Source: Candidatus Rifleibacteriota bacterium
GTDB taxonomy: Bacteria; Muiribacteriota; Ozemobacteria; Ozemobacterales; Ozemobacteraceae
DNA: 64,000 nt
Direction: 5' to 3'
Assembly (NCBI GenBank): GCA_024710355.1
Contig: JANJUX010000040.1
Location: forward strand, 1-64,000
The position numbers and the translations under genes are program-made. The notes beneath the pieces were generated by a model. That model was not told where the DNA came from. It searched no databases and was given only the letters and a program-made list of their open reading frames with translations. Positions 25,735 through 33,744 of the stretch are shown piece after piece. Each line of letters opens with the position of its first letter. The first letter of the stretch is position 1.

Positions 25735-28714
25735 AAAAAACGAAAAGCAAGCATTGCAGCCGTTCGGTCGCTTTATGGGCTGGCTGCTGCTGGTTGCCTG
25801 TCTGGCCGGAATTCCGGCGATTCTGGTTTTCACGGCCGCCTCAAGATTCTACCAGGTTTCTGAAGACGAGCTTGCATTCAAACTTAAAATGCACATGCAG
25901 CAGGCAACCAACGAGGCAATGCGCAATACCAGCCAGGAAGAATTCTGGTGCCGGCATCTGCACCAGAAATTTGTCGAATTCATGGAAACGAATGCCTCTG
26001 CGGCAGTGGTAATCGAATGGCTGCATGATCAGCGGCGGCTTTTTCCGGAAGAGATTGACTTTATATTCTGGGATGGCAACGGCAATCAGCTGACGAAGAC
26101 CTTTACAAGCGACTTCTCGGAGGCTGAGTGGCGTGAGGTGTTCTGGACTTTGAGCGATTTTGGGCCGTATCTTATGAATGTACCTTATCGCAATCCGCAA
26201 CGTAGCAATATAGAGACGGCCCGCAGGGTTCTCGGGCCGCAGACGCTCGGGGCAATGTTTTCGAGCGTGACTGACCCGCGCGCTTATGCCCTGGCCTGGG
26301 TCGACAGTTCGCAGCTGCGGCCGCCGGTCGGGGCCTATTTTATCGGTTGCGGTGGAGCGGTTGTGCTGCTCGACCACCGACATTTTTCGAAATTTTCCGG
26401 GTTGAAGCATTCAATCAGGGCGCTTGCATCAGATACCGGCATGCCTTTTGGGGTTATCGACAGTTCTGGTGATACTGCGGTTATCTGGCGCACCGATGGT
26501 CTTGATACAACTGATGATCTGCGGCAGGCTTTTTCAGAATGTGAAAAGCGCAGCCTCAATTATTACGAGCTTGCGGAACAGCATCTTGGCTATCAGTATC
26601 TCAGCCCCGGTCTGCGGCTTTTTGTCGTTGTGCCGCGGCTTTATACATGGTCGGGTATCGTCTGGTGGTCGATGTTGGCAGCTTTTGCCTGTCTGGTTCT
26701 TCTCTGGCCATTTTTTCGCTATACCTGGCTGACGATGATCAGGCAGCAGCCTGGCAGTGCCTCGATCAGGAACAAACTGGCGTTTCTTTTCCTGTTCGCT
26801 GCGGGCATACCGCTGCTGGCAATGGCTATTATTTCGCAGGAACATTATTTGCACAAGCGACACACTCTTATGGTTGCGGCACATCAGAATTCTGTAGAGC
26901 TGTTACTGAGCTTCGACCGGCGCTATTCGTCGTTTCTCAAAGATGTCGGGCTCGACCTCGACAGGTTTTTTGCCGGCTGGAGTCTTGAGGCCCGCAGCAC
27001 GGAACTCGATGACCGGTTGACAAAGATGGTTGCAAGCTATCTGTTGAAGTTTGAGACCGAAAATTTCTTTGTGATAGCGAGTGAGAGCCGCGTCCTTGCG
27101 GCTCGCGACGGTTTTGTCGTGTATTCAGGTTCCATGGAAGACATCAAAATCAATCATGAGAATTCAAGGCTTAAGAAGAGTCTTTCTAAATATGCTGTAG
27201 CCGATATTCAGACGGCAAATCTGGTTGGCAAGAAGGTAATGAGCGATCTGAACCGTGTTGAAATCCCCGGGCAGATTCTCAGTAAAATCGAGCTTGTCGT
27301 TGAATCACTGCTGCAGAGAACCTTTATCGAGATTACCCATTCTATTATCGACAATATCGGAAGCATCAATCAATGGGGATTTGGCTATCTCAAGGATCTG
27401 ACCTATTTCAGATTTCTTTCTGTCGCCGGGCACGAAGTTACCGATTATCTGACCATGGTTTTCTGGAAACCGCATGTCATCCAGAGGGCATTTTTGCGCA
27501 GGGCCCTGCCTCTGGCGAACCGTAATTCGGACGGTTTTAAACTGCTGTCTTTCGATCGTCTGAAGGCAAGATTTGTCGATGAATCGCCTGGTTATGACAA
27601 TGCTCTGGTTGAGTTTGCGCGTCGGGCAGGCCAGAAACCGACTGAAGAGATAGAAATTGTCAGGTTGAACGGTGAAGACTATCTGGCTGTCGGTTTCAGC
27701 GGGCGTTACCTCGAATTTTATCAGTTGATCGGGCTTTATCCGATGCGCAATATCGACCGTATTATCAGCGGCCAGAAAACCGATCTGCTGTTGTTTGGCC
27801 TGTTCAGTATTCTTCTTGCGGCTGGTCTGGCGCAGTTGCTGGCCCGCGCCTTTGTCGAGCCTCTCGGTGTGCTGCGCGAGGGGGCTCTGGCGATCGAAAA
27901 CCGCAATTTCAGCCACCGTATCCGAAATGCCGGGCGCGATGAATTTGGTGAGGTGGCCGGCATTTTTAATCACATCATGGTTGGATTCGAAGAGCTTGAG
28001 GTTGCCAGAATCGTCCAGGAAAGCCTGTTCCCGAAACCTGATTTTGAGATGAACCGGTTTCGTCTGTTTGGGCGCAGCGTTTCGATGGGCGAGCTGGGGG
28101 GAGATTATCTCGACTTTTTCAAAGTCGATGAAACCGGTTTTGTGGTTCTGATGGGCGATGTGGCCGGACATGGAGTTGGTGCGGCTCTGATCATGGCGAT
28201 GGCCAAAGCCGGCATTCTCAGCAGTGGCGAGCAGCTGGCATCGCCAAAAACAATTCTGAACGGGCTGCATCAGATGGTGCTTGCCTCAAAGAGCAGTCGA
28301 CAGAAGAAGGTAATGACCTTTCAGTATCTTTATATGAACAGTGTTACCGGTGCCGGGCTTTATGCCAATGCCGGCGCCTGTTCGCCACTGGTTTACCGAC
28401 GTTCTGCGGGCATTGTCGAGGAACTCAAACTTACGGGTGGCGCACTTGGAGCTTTTAAAAAGGCTGTCTTCAATGAGATGCCGGTGCTGCTCGCCTCTGG
28501 CGATGCGGTTATTTTTTATACCGATGGCATCGTTGAATCGCGTGACCGCAGTGGCAGAGAGATTGGCTACGAGGGCCTGCAGCAGATGCTTGTAGAGAGT
28601 TACGATGCTGACCCGGCAGTTTATTATCAGAACATTTTTGCCCGTTATGCGAAACATATCGGCGGTCAGGAAGCGCAGGACGACCTGACTTTTATCATCA
28701 TGACATGTTTGTGA
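25724..28714 (+). CDS. Membrane SpoIIE-type PP2C phosphatase, type B, copy 3
   Basis: The protein is 996 residues. Two adjacent ATG codons (25724, 25727) lie within the end of the previous gene, so translation is probably coupled; there is little ribosome-binding sequence. TM1 is about 15-33, TM2 311-332, TM3 349-368 (LFAAGIPLLAM), TM4 688-707, then HAMP (RDEFGEVAGIFN) and phosphatase. Motifs MGELGGDYLD, MGDVAGHGVGAAL, FYTDGIVES and AQDDLT are intact; the Leu in GGDYLD replaces the usual aromatic residue. Its C-terminal half (NAGACSPLV, TGGALGAFKKA) is very close to copy 2 of type B, suggesting a recent duplication of an A-B pair. lexA starts 70 nt after its stop with its own promoter. Confidence 0.9.
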   Translation: MMPEKNEKQALQPFGRFMGWLLLVACLAGIPAILVFTAASRFYQVSEDELAFKLKMHMQQATNEAMRNTSQEEFWCRHLHQKFVEFMETNASAAVVIEWLHDQRRLFPEEIDFIFWDGNGNQLTKTFTSDFSEAEWREVFWTLSDFGPYLMNVPYRNPQRSNIETARRVLGPQTLGAMFSSVTDPRAYALAWVDSSQLRPPVGAYFIGCGGAVVLLDHRHFSKFSGLKHSIRALASDTGMPFGVIDSSGDTAVIWRTDGLDTTDDLRQAFSECEKRSLNYYELAEQHLGYQYLSPGLRLFVVVPRLYTWSGIVWWSMLAAFACLVLLWPFFRYTWLTMIRQQPGSASIRNKLAFLFLFAAGIPLLAMAIISQEHYLHKRHTLMVAAHQNSVELLLSFDRRYSSFLKDVGLDLDRFFAGWSLEARSTELDDRLTKMVASYLLKFETENFFVIASESRVLAARDGFVVYSGSMEDIKINHENSRLKKSLSKYAVADIQTANLVGKKVMSDLNRVEIPGQILSKIELVVESLLQRTFIEITHSIIDNIGSINQWGFGYLKDLTYFRFLSVAGHEVTDYLTMVFWKPHVIQRAFLRRALPLANRNSDGFKLLSFDRLKARFVDESPGYDNALVEFARRAGQKPTEEIEIVRLNGEDYLAVGFSGRYLEFYQLIGLYPMRNIDRIISGQKTDLLLFGLFSILLAAGLAQLLARAFVEPLGVLREGALAIENRNFSHRIRNAGRDEFGEVAGIFNHIMVGFEELEVARIVQESLFPKPDFEMNRFRLFGRSVSMGELGGDYLDFFKVDETGFVVLMGDVAGHGVGAALIMAMAKAGILSSGEQLASPKTILNGLHQMVLASKSSRQKKVMTFQYLYMNSVTGAGLYANAGACSPLVYRRSAGIVEELKLTGGALGAFKKAVFNEMPVLLASGDAVIFYTDGIVESRDRSGREIGYEGLQQMLVESYDADPAVYYQNIFARYAKHIGGQEAQDDLTFIIMTCL

Positions 28715-28723
28715 AATTTTCGC

Positions 28724-28752
28724 TTGACGTTCGCTTTTTATTCGCCTATATT
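28724..28752 (+). promoter_or_regulatory. Strong sigma70-like promoter of lexA
   Basis: TTGACG (28724-28729) and TATATT (28747-28752) are spaced exactly 17 nt. The -10 ends 32 nt before the lexA ATG. Confidence 0.75.
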
Positions 28753-28765
28753 TAAGGTGTGAAAA

Positions 28766-28773
28766 GTTCGAAC
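28766..28773. promoter_or_regulatory. Palindrome GTTCGAAC, candidate LexA operator
   Basis: An 8-bp perfect palindrome lies between the predicted transcription start and the GGAGG of lexA, where an autoregulatory operator would be expected. LexA boxes differ widely between phyla (GAAC-N4-GTTC in Firmicutes and Actinobacteria), so this is only a positional candidate. Confidence 0.35.
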
Positions 28774-28784
28774 GGAGGCGAAAC

Positions 28785-29408
28785 ATGACCCCTGATCCAT
28801 TGACCCCGAAGCAGCGCACCGTACTTGATTTTATTCGCCGTTTTTTTGCGGAGTGGGGTTATGCCCCGACCATAGCCGAAATTTGTGACGGTCTAGGTCT
28901 GGCTTCGACCGCCACGGTTCACAAACATCTGAAAACTCTCGTCGAGAAGGGGCATATCGATTCGCTTCCCGGTCGTTCGCGCGGTCTGTCGGTTAAACCT
29001 CATACCGTTGTGTCGGCCCGCAGTGTTGATGTGCCTCTTCTTGGCAGGGTTACGGCCGGGCAGCCGATTCAGATCAACGAAGTGCCCGAGACCATCAGCC
29101 TGCCCGAGTCGATGATCGGTCGCGGCGAAACCTTTGTACTTGAGGTGCGTGGCGAATCGATGATCGATGAAGCGATTAAAGACGGCGACCTTGTTATTGT
29201 CGAAAAGCGCAACAGCGCCAACAATGGCGATATGGTCATCGCCTGTATCGAGAACGAAGAAGTGACGCTCAAGCGCATTTACCGTGAAGGCGGTCGGGTG
29301 CGCCTGCAGCCTTCGAATCCGGTTATGCCGCCGATCATTGTCGAAAACTGCGATGTGACGGTTAAGGGCATTGTAATCGGTGTAATGCGCAAATACCGCC
29401 GTTTCTGA
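28785..29408 (+). CDS. lexA: LexA repressor
   Basis: The protein is 207 residues, the usual length of the SOS-response repressor, which cleaves itself when stimulated by RecA filaments. Residues 1-70 are the winged helix-turn-helix domain (LTPKQRTVLDFIRRFF, GYAPTIAEICDGLGLAS). The autocleavage site is Ala91-Gly92 in RVTAGQP. The S24-type protease dyad is Ser125 (RGESMID) and Lys163 (VTLKRIYR), with spacing close to that in E. coli. GGAGG precedes the ATG, and the promoter is strong. No classical SOS gene follows directly; the next gene is a small coiled-coil protein 114 nt away. Confidence 0.97.
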   Translation: MTPDPLTPKQRTVLDFIRRFFAEWGYAPTIAEICDGLGLASTATVHKHLKTLVEKGHIDSLPGRSRGLSVKPHTVVSARSVDVPLLGRVTAGQPIQINEVPETISLPESMIGRGETFVLEVRGESMIDEAIKDGDLVIVEKRNSANNGDMVIACIENEEVTLKRIYREGGRVRLQPSNPVMPPIIVENCDVTVKGIVIGVMRKYRRF

Positions 29409-29522
29409 AGCACGAGCACTGATTGACGCGAACCACGTTAACACGCATAGACACCGATAAGTCATAAGACAACGGGTCAACGCAACGGGCAAATCTATAC
29501 AGATTTCAGGCAGGTCGAAACA

Positions 29523-29801
29523 TTGATTGATACAATAAGACAAAACCTCAATCTGATGGTGATCGAAGCAGCTGAGCTCAACCGACACCTGCTGCTCTGG
29601 CAGATTGGCAAGCTCGAAGACGAGCTGCTGCCCTGCGAACAGCAGCTTGAAGAATGTCTGCAGGCAATCAGGCATGGTGGGCAGGTTCCAGATCGGGCCG
29701 TGATCGACAGGGCAGCGCAGACTGCCGCCCGCCTGCGCCGTCTGCAGAACGAACTGCAGGCGACCGAACATTTGATGCAGATTGCCACAGGGGTAAACTG
29801 A
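29523..29801 (+). CDS. Small coiled-coil protein of unknown function
   Basis: The predicted protein is 92 residues, nearly all helical, with leucine-rich heptads (LNRHLLLWQIGKLEDELL, LRRLQNELQATEHL). No signal peptide or membrane segment is seen. It would start at TTG with only a weak AGG upstream, so start and existence are less certain. An ATG at 29556 is an alternative without a ribosome-binding site. It lies between lexA and the FHA-GAF-GGDEF gene on the same strand. I recognise no family; FlgN/FliT-like or similar small helical chaperones are only a structural analogy. Confidence 0.5.
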   Translation: MIDTIRQNLNLMVIEAAELNRHLLLWQIGKLEDELLPCEQQLEECLQAIRHGGQVPDRAVIDRAAQTAARLRRLQNELQATEHLMQIATGVN

Positions 29802-29932
29802 CGGCGGGCATGTTTTAACTGCCGGCTTTACCCATCTGCTGGTTTTGTTTATAAACTTTCGGCTGAGGGCTGCAAAATTGCGGCAAATCCGGTATACTTA
29901 CCACACTGTATGAAACGGCTGAGTTGTTTCTG

Positions 29933-29973
29933 TCTGGCCGGGCGTGCGAGCCATATTGCCTTTGACGGCCAGA
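29933..29973 (+). other. Inverted repeat in the leader of the FHA-GAF-GGDEF gene
   Basis: TCTGGCCG (29933-29940) and CGGCCAGA (29966-29973) can form an 8-bp stem, with a possible inner GGC/GCC pairing. It lies in the 230-nt gap before the ATG at 30032, downstream of a TATACT at 29893-29898. I cannot match it to a known riboswitch, and it may be a simple hairpin. Confidence 0.35.
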
Positions 29974-30031
29974 AAGGGACAGTTCAGGTATTCTGCAGGC
30001 GAGTTTATTCAGCAACCCTCAGGAAATCGCC

Positions 30032-31474
30032 ATGAAAATTGTAATCTCTGACAGGAGCGGGCAAATTCTTTATGAAGGCAGCCCAAGCCTGAACGGAAAC
30101 GGTGTAATAATCGGCAGTGGCAATGATTGTGATATTCAGCTCAACAAGATGGGTATTGCCCACAATCAGATTCAGTTGCGCTACAATGCCGACGGCCTTC
30201 TCACCCTCCAGGATCTCCAGAGCCCGTTTGGCACCATTGTCAATGGCAGCAAAGTGCAGCCTGGCTTTATTGCAATTATTAAACCGGGGGCTTTTATCGA
30301 GCTTTCTGATGATGTGTTTATCAGGCTGCAGCTTGAGGGCGGCGATATTCCGATTGCCAATGCAGAAGAAAAGCTGTTTCCGTTTTTTCTCAACAGCAAC
30401 GAAACCTTTGTGCGCAAATGTTTCAGCCAGATAAAGAGTAAGATTCCCAGACAGCATTACAACGCCATTTCAGCCGCCGAGGGCGAAATGGTAACCAGAA
30501 TAAAAGAACTGTCGGCGGTTCTCGAAGTAACTTATGCTCTTAACTCGATTGGCAGTTTTCCGAGACTGCTCGAGTTCACTCTCGAAATGGCGATTGCAGT
30601 AACCGGTGGCGAACGTGCTCTTCTGATGCTTTATAATGAAGAGTTGAACCGTCTTGAGACGGTCTCGATGCAGAATTTTCTGCCCGGCGAGATCAATGAC
30701 GATATGCAGGCAACTGCCGGTCTGGTAAGCCGCTGCTTTGAGACCGGCGAAACAATGATTGGCCCGTCTCATCGTTTTAAACAGCCGGGTCGGCGCGGCC
30801 GAAACCCAGAAGATGCCGGTATCGTTTCGGTAGCACTGGTTCCTCTTAAAGAAATGGCCACTAATATCGGAGTTTTATACATAGATACCAAGCACAGCGG
30901 CAACATCATGACGGCCCGCACCGACCAGATGCTGCGTATTTTTGCGGCGCAGGCAGCGGTTGCGATCAGCCGTACCCGCATGTTTCATTCGGCGACTACC
31001 GATTCGATCACCGGTATTGCCAACCAGAATCTTTTTATGCGTCGACTGGGTGAAGAATTCTGTCGGGCGCAGCGTCACCAGAAAGATATTTCGCTGATTC
31101 TGATGGATCTCGATCATTTCAAGGCTCTTAATGACACTCACGGAGAGGCTAATGGCAATCGGGTTCTAAAAGAAGTGGGCCGGATTTTCAGAAGTGCAAC
31201 CCGTATTCATGATCTGGTGGCACGCTTTGGCGCTGATACCTTTGCAATGTTGTTGCCCGAAACGCCTTTTGCCGGCGCAAAGACGGTTGCGACCAAGCTC
31301 AAGGGCAACCTTTCAGATACCAAGATCAGAGCAGGCACGAGGTCGATTCAGGTGACCGGCAGCTTTGGTATTGCCAGCAGTTCGAAGGCGACCTCAAAAC
31401 CGGCTGATCTGCTCAGAATGGCAGAAAAAGCCCTGAAAATGGCAAAAAAACGCGGCGGCAACCAGATTTCCTAA
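30032..31474 (+). CDS. FHA-GAF-GGDEF protein, degenerate cyclase with conserved I-site
   Basis: The protein is 480 residues. Residues 1-105 form an FHA fold (VIIGSGNDCDIQL, FGTIVNG), residues about 155-320 a GAF domain, and residues about 325-480 a GGDEF domain (LMDLDHFKALND). The signature is G400-A-D-T-F404 instead of GGDEF, and the GHxxGD motif is altered to GEANGN, so diguanylate cyclase activity is doubtful. An RxxD inhibitory site (RIHD, 391-394) sits exactly five residues before the signature, as in proteins that bind cyclic di-GMP. In the FHA domain the usual phosphothreonine-binding Arg and Ser are replaced (IGSG, GIAH). It may be a c-di-GMP receptor or scaffold rather than an enzyme. 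AGGAAA precedes the ATG. It is cytoplasmic. Confidence 0.85.
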   Translation: MKIVISDRSGQILYEGSPSLNGNGVIIGSGNDCDIQLNKMGIAHNQIQLRYNADGLLTLQDLQSPFGTIVNGSKVQPGFIAIIKPGAFIELSDDVFIRLQLEGGDIPIANAEEKLFPFFLNSNETFVRKCFSQIKSKIPRQHYNAISAAEGEMVTRIKELSAVLEVTYALNSIGSFPRLLEFTLEMAIAVTGGERALLMLYNEELNRLETVSMQNFLPGEINDDMQATAGLVSRCFETGETMIGPSHRFKQPGRRGRNPEDAGIVSVALVPLKEMATNIGVLYIDTKHSGNIMTARTDQMLRIFAAQAAVAISRTRMFHSATTDSITGIANQNLFMRRLGEEFCRAQRHQKDISLILMDLDHFKALNDTHGEANGNRVLKEVGRIFRSATRIHDLVARFGADTFAMLLPETPFAGAKTVATKLKGNLSDTKIRAGTRSIQVTGSFGIASSSKATSKPADLLRMAEKALKMAKKRGGNQIS

Positions 31475-31493
31475 GACAGCAGAGGAACAGCAG

Positions 31494-33131
31494 ATGATCA
31501 ATCCCCTCGATGACCTCAATTTTTCGCGCAACCAGAAGAGTATCGAAGAGCTCGAAAAGCTGGCAGGCTTTTCCCCCAACCGGAGCGGCAGCAACAAGTT
31601 TACTGCTGTCGCTGACAGCCTGGTAAAGAAAACCGAGCGGCCAGCAGAACGTGGCAGCGAGCCAGAGATCGACAAATACTGGGATTTTCACAAATCATTT
31701 GTCAGCCTTTATGAACGCGCCGGGCGTTCGTTTGCCCTTTTTATCGGGGATCTCCTCGATATAATTCTTGGCGGGCCGGTTCAGACGCGTCTTGTTAACG
31801 ATATGATCGAAGAGAAGATCAATCGTATGCGCAAGGCCAGAGAGGCAGCCGCTGAACCCTCGACTCAAAAACACAAAGTTCAGGCCCGGCGCAATTCAAA
31901 ATATGACGTGGTCATTGGTGGCGAAAAGCGCGTTTTCTCACGGCATTTTCTGAAGCGCAAAGGCTTTCTCGCTGCCCTGTTTCTTGACAGTGACGAATAC
32001 CCCTCGTTCAAGAAGCTTGTTCGCCAGATCGAGATCGTCTGCCGCGAAAGCCTTCAGGAAGACGCGGTGCCCGATTCCGAAGACGCCCGCCTTGCCGAAC
32101 TGAAGAAAATTGTGGAAAATCTGCGCTATGAAATTTCGCAGGCAGAAGTCGTGCACGCCTGGGCTCTGCTTGAAGCTGACGGATTCAAACACCTTGAGTG
32201 GGCGTTCAACGAGACCCGCAGCCTGAATCTGGTGCGCCCTAACTTTTATGAAGATCTCGACAAGGCATATCGCGATGGCAAGAAACTTATCAAGCTTCTT
32301 ATAGAAGATATTCAGACTGAATTTCCGCCAACCGAAGATAAACAGGATGCCTACGAAGATTACCTCAACAATATTCTCGAAATTTATACACACCACCACT
32401 TCGTTCTGAAATACTTCAATCAGACACGGCCAAGCATTTCGCTCAAAGATTTTGAAATGACGCGCGAAGAACTGCACGAAAAAATTCAGGACCTGCGCGA
32501 AGAGAGCGATGAAATGCGTCGGCGCATTAACCAGGTCAGTATCGAAAAAGACCAGGCCCTGGCCGAGGCCCGTGCCTTGCGCACCCAGAACGAAGAACTC
32601 AGGCAGAAACTTGCCAGACTCGATCCTGTCGAAGTGCAGAAACAGCTCCAGTCGGCCGAAGCCAAAGTTCGTGCCAGCCGCAAGGAACTCGAAGAAACCA
32701 TAAAAGAAGAAGAGGAACTGCGCGAAGACATGCTCAAACTCGACCAGGAAAATCAGGAGCTGACCCGCAGACTGCAGGCTCTGCATGCGATTCCTGACGA
32801 AGATGCCTACTCGGTGGCAGGTTTGCTTCAGGGCAAGCGCGTGGTGATTTTTGGTGGTGTCGGCCGAGATCACTATCTGCCGATTCTTAAGGAGGCAGGT
32901 GTCGCTAATGAGGATTATGAATGGTATGAGGGTTATCATACCATCAGTCAGGCGAGAACTGCAGAAATTGTCGGCCGCTGCGACCTTGCTGTAGTCGTCA
33001 CCAGTTACGCCGGGCACCTTTTGCTTTATCAGGTACGCCCGTGCATCAAAGAGCATCAGCATTTTTTCAAGATTCATAACAGCGGCGCCGGTTCTTTGCG
33101 CAAAGAAATCCTGAAAACTTTCAAAAAATAG
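31494..33131 (+). CDS. Coiled-coil protein with C-terminal DUF2325 domain
   Basis: The protein is 545 residues, cytoplasmic, with GAGGAA before the ATG. The N-terminal half (1-330) is mostly helical with no domain I recognise. Residues about 325-430 are a strongly charged coiled coil (ELHEKIQDLREESDEMRRRI and similar heptads). The last 90 residues match DUF2325: GKRVVIFGGVGRDHYLPILKEAG, a central CDLAVVVTSYAGH and a final IHNSGAGSL. That family's role is unestablished; some members occur near mobile or redox genes. It follows the FHA-GAF-GGDEF gene by 19 nt, so they are likely co-transcribed and may cooperate. Confidence 0.8.
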   Translation: MINPLDDLNFSRNQKSIEELEKLAGFSPNRSGSNKFTAVADSLVKKTERPAERGSEPEIDKYWDFHKSFVSLYERAGRSFALFIGDLLDIILGGPVQTRLVNDMIEEKINRMRKAREAAAEPSTQKHKVQARRNSKYDVVIGGEKRVFSRHFLKRKGFLAALFLDSDEYPSFKKLVRQIEIVCRESLQEDAVPDSEDARLAELKKIVENLRYEISQAEVVHAWALLEADGFKHLEWAFNETRSLNLVRPNFYEDLDKAYRDGKKLIKLLIEDIQTEFPPTEDKQDAYEDYLNNILEIYTHHHFVLKYFNQTRPSISLKDFEMTREELHEKIQDLREESDEMRRRINQVSIEKDQALAEARALRTQNEELRQKLARLDPVEVQKQLQSAEAKVRASRKELEETIKEEEELREDMLKLDQENQELTRRLQALHAIPDEDAYSVAGLLQGKRVVIFGGVGRDHYLPILKEAGVANEDYEWYEGYHTISQARTAEIVGRCDLAVVVTSYAGHLLLYQVRPCIKEHQHFFKIHNSGAGSLRKEILKTFKK

Positions 33132-33165
33132 CTAAATCTGTTGCGGTGGGTCGGCGTTTGCAATT

Positions 33166-33744
33166 ATGGAAAACATGAAACCCGAAGAGTTATGGCAAAA
33201 AGCACTTACAGGCGATCAACAGGCCTGGCAGCGGCTTTATGAACTTTTCGCAAGCCGTGTTTATCAGTTCTTTCTCAGAAACACTCGAAATGCCGATCTG
33301 GCTGCCGACAAGACCCAGGAAGTATTTCTAAAAATCTTCAGAAACCGCGAAAACTTCAGGTATGGTTCGTTGAAAACCTGGATATTCAGAATTGCCCGCA
33401 ACCTGCTTATTGATGAATGGCGGCGTGCCGGTCAGCGCGAAATACCGAGCGAAATTCTGCCTGATATTATCGATTCGGGAGTGCAGGTTGAAGAGAGCGT
33501 AATTGCAGCAATTGAACACCAGCAGATGGTTGTTTATATCGATGAATGCCTTGACCGCCTGGAAGAGCCGGATCGAATGGCGGTATGTCTGGTCTATATC
33601 GCTGGGTTGAGCATTCCTGAGTTCGCCGAGGTTATGGAAGTCCCTCTTGGAACGGCCAAAACCCGGGTTCGTCACGCCAGACTCAGGCTTGACCAACTGC
33701 TGAGCGAAAAGATTCAGTTGAAAAGGTTTGAAAAAAGCGTATGA
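33166..33744 (+). CDS. ECF-family RNA polymerase sigma factor
   Basis: The protein is 192 residues, typical for extracytoplasmic-function sigma factors that direct RNA polymerase to stress or envelope promoters. Region 2 spans about 20-90 (YELFASRVYQFFLRNT, DLAADKTQEVFLKIFRN, LKTWIFRIARNLLIDEWRR) and region 4 about 125-180 (GLSIPEFAEVMEVPLGTAKTR, with the helix-turn-helix). The ribosome-binding site is weak. An ATGA overlap joins it to the anti-sigma gene, the standard arrangement for a sigma and its regulator. Target promoters cannot be read from the window. Confidence 0.93.
   Translation: MENMKPEELWQKALTGDQQAWQRLYELFASRVYQFFLRNTRNADLAADKTQEVFLKIFRNRENFRYGSLKTWIFRIARNLLIDEWRRAGQREIPSEILPDIIDSGVQVEESVIAAIEHQQMVVYIDECLDRLEEPDRMAVCLVYIAGLSIPEFAEVMEVPLGTAKTRVRHARLRLDQLLSEKIQLKRFEKSV

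Noticed and set aside
31938..33077. 379-codon minus-strand frame opposite the DUF2325 gene
   Set aside because: Unusually Phe-rich product caused by the reverse complement of Glu/Lys-rich coiled-coil codons.
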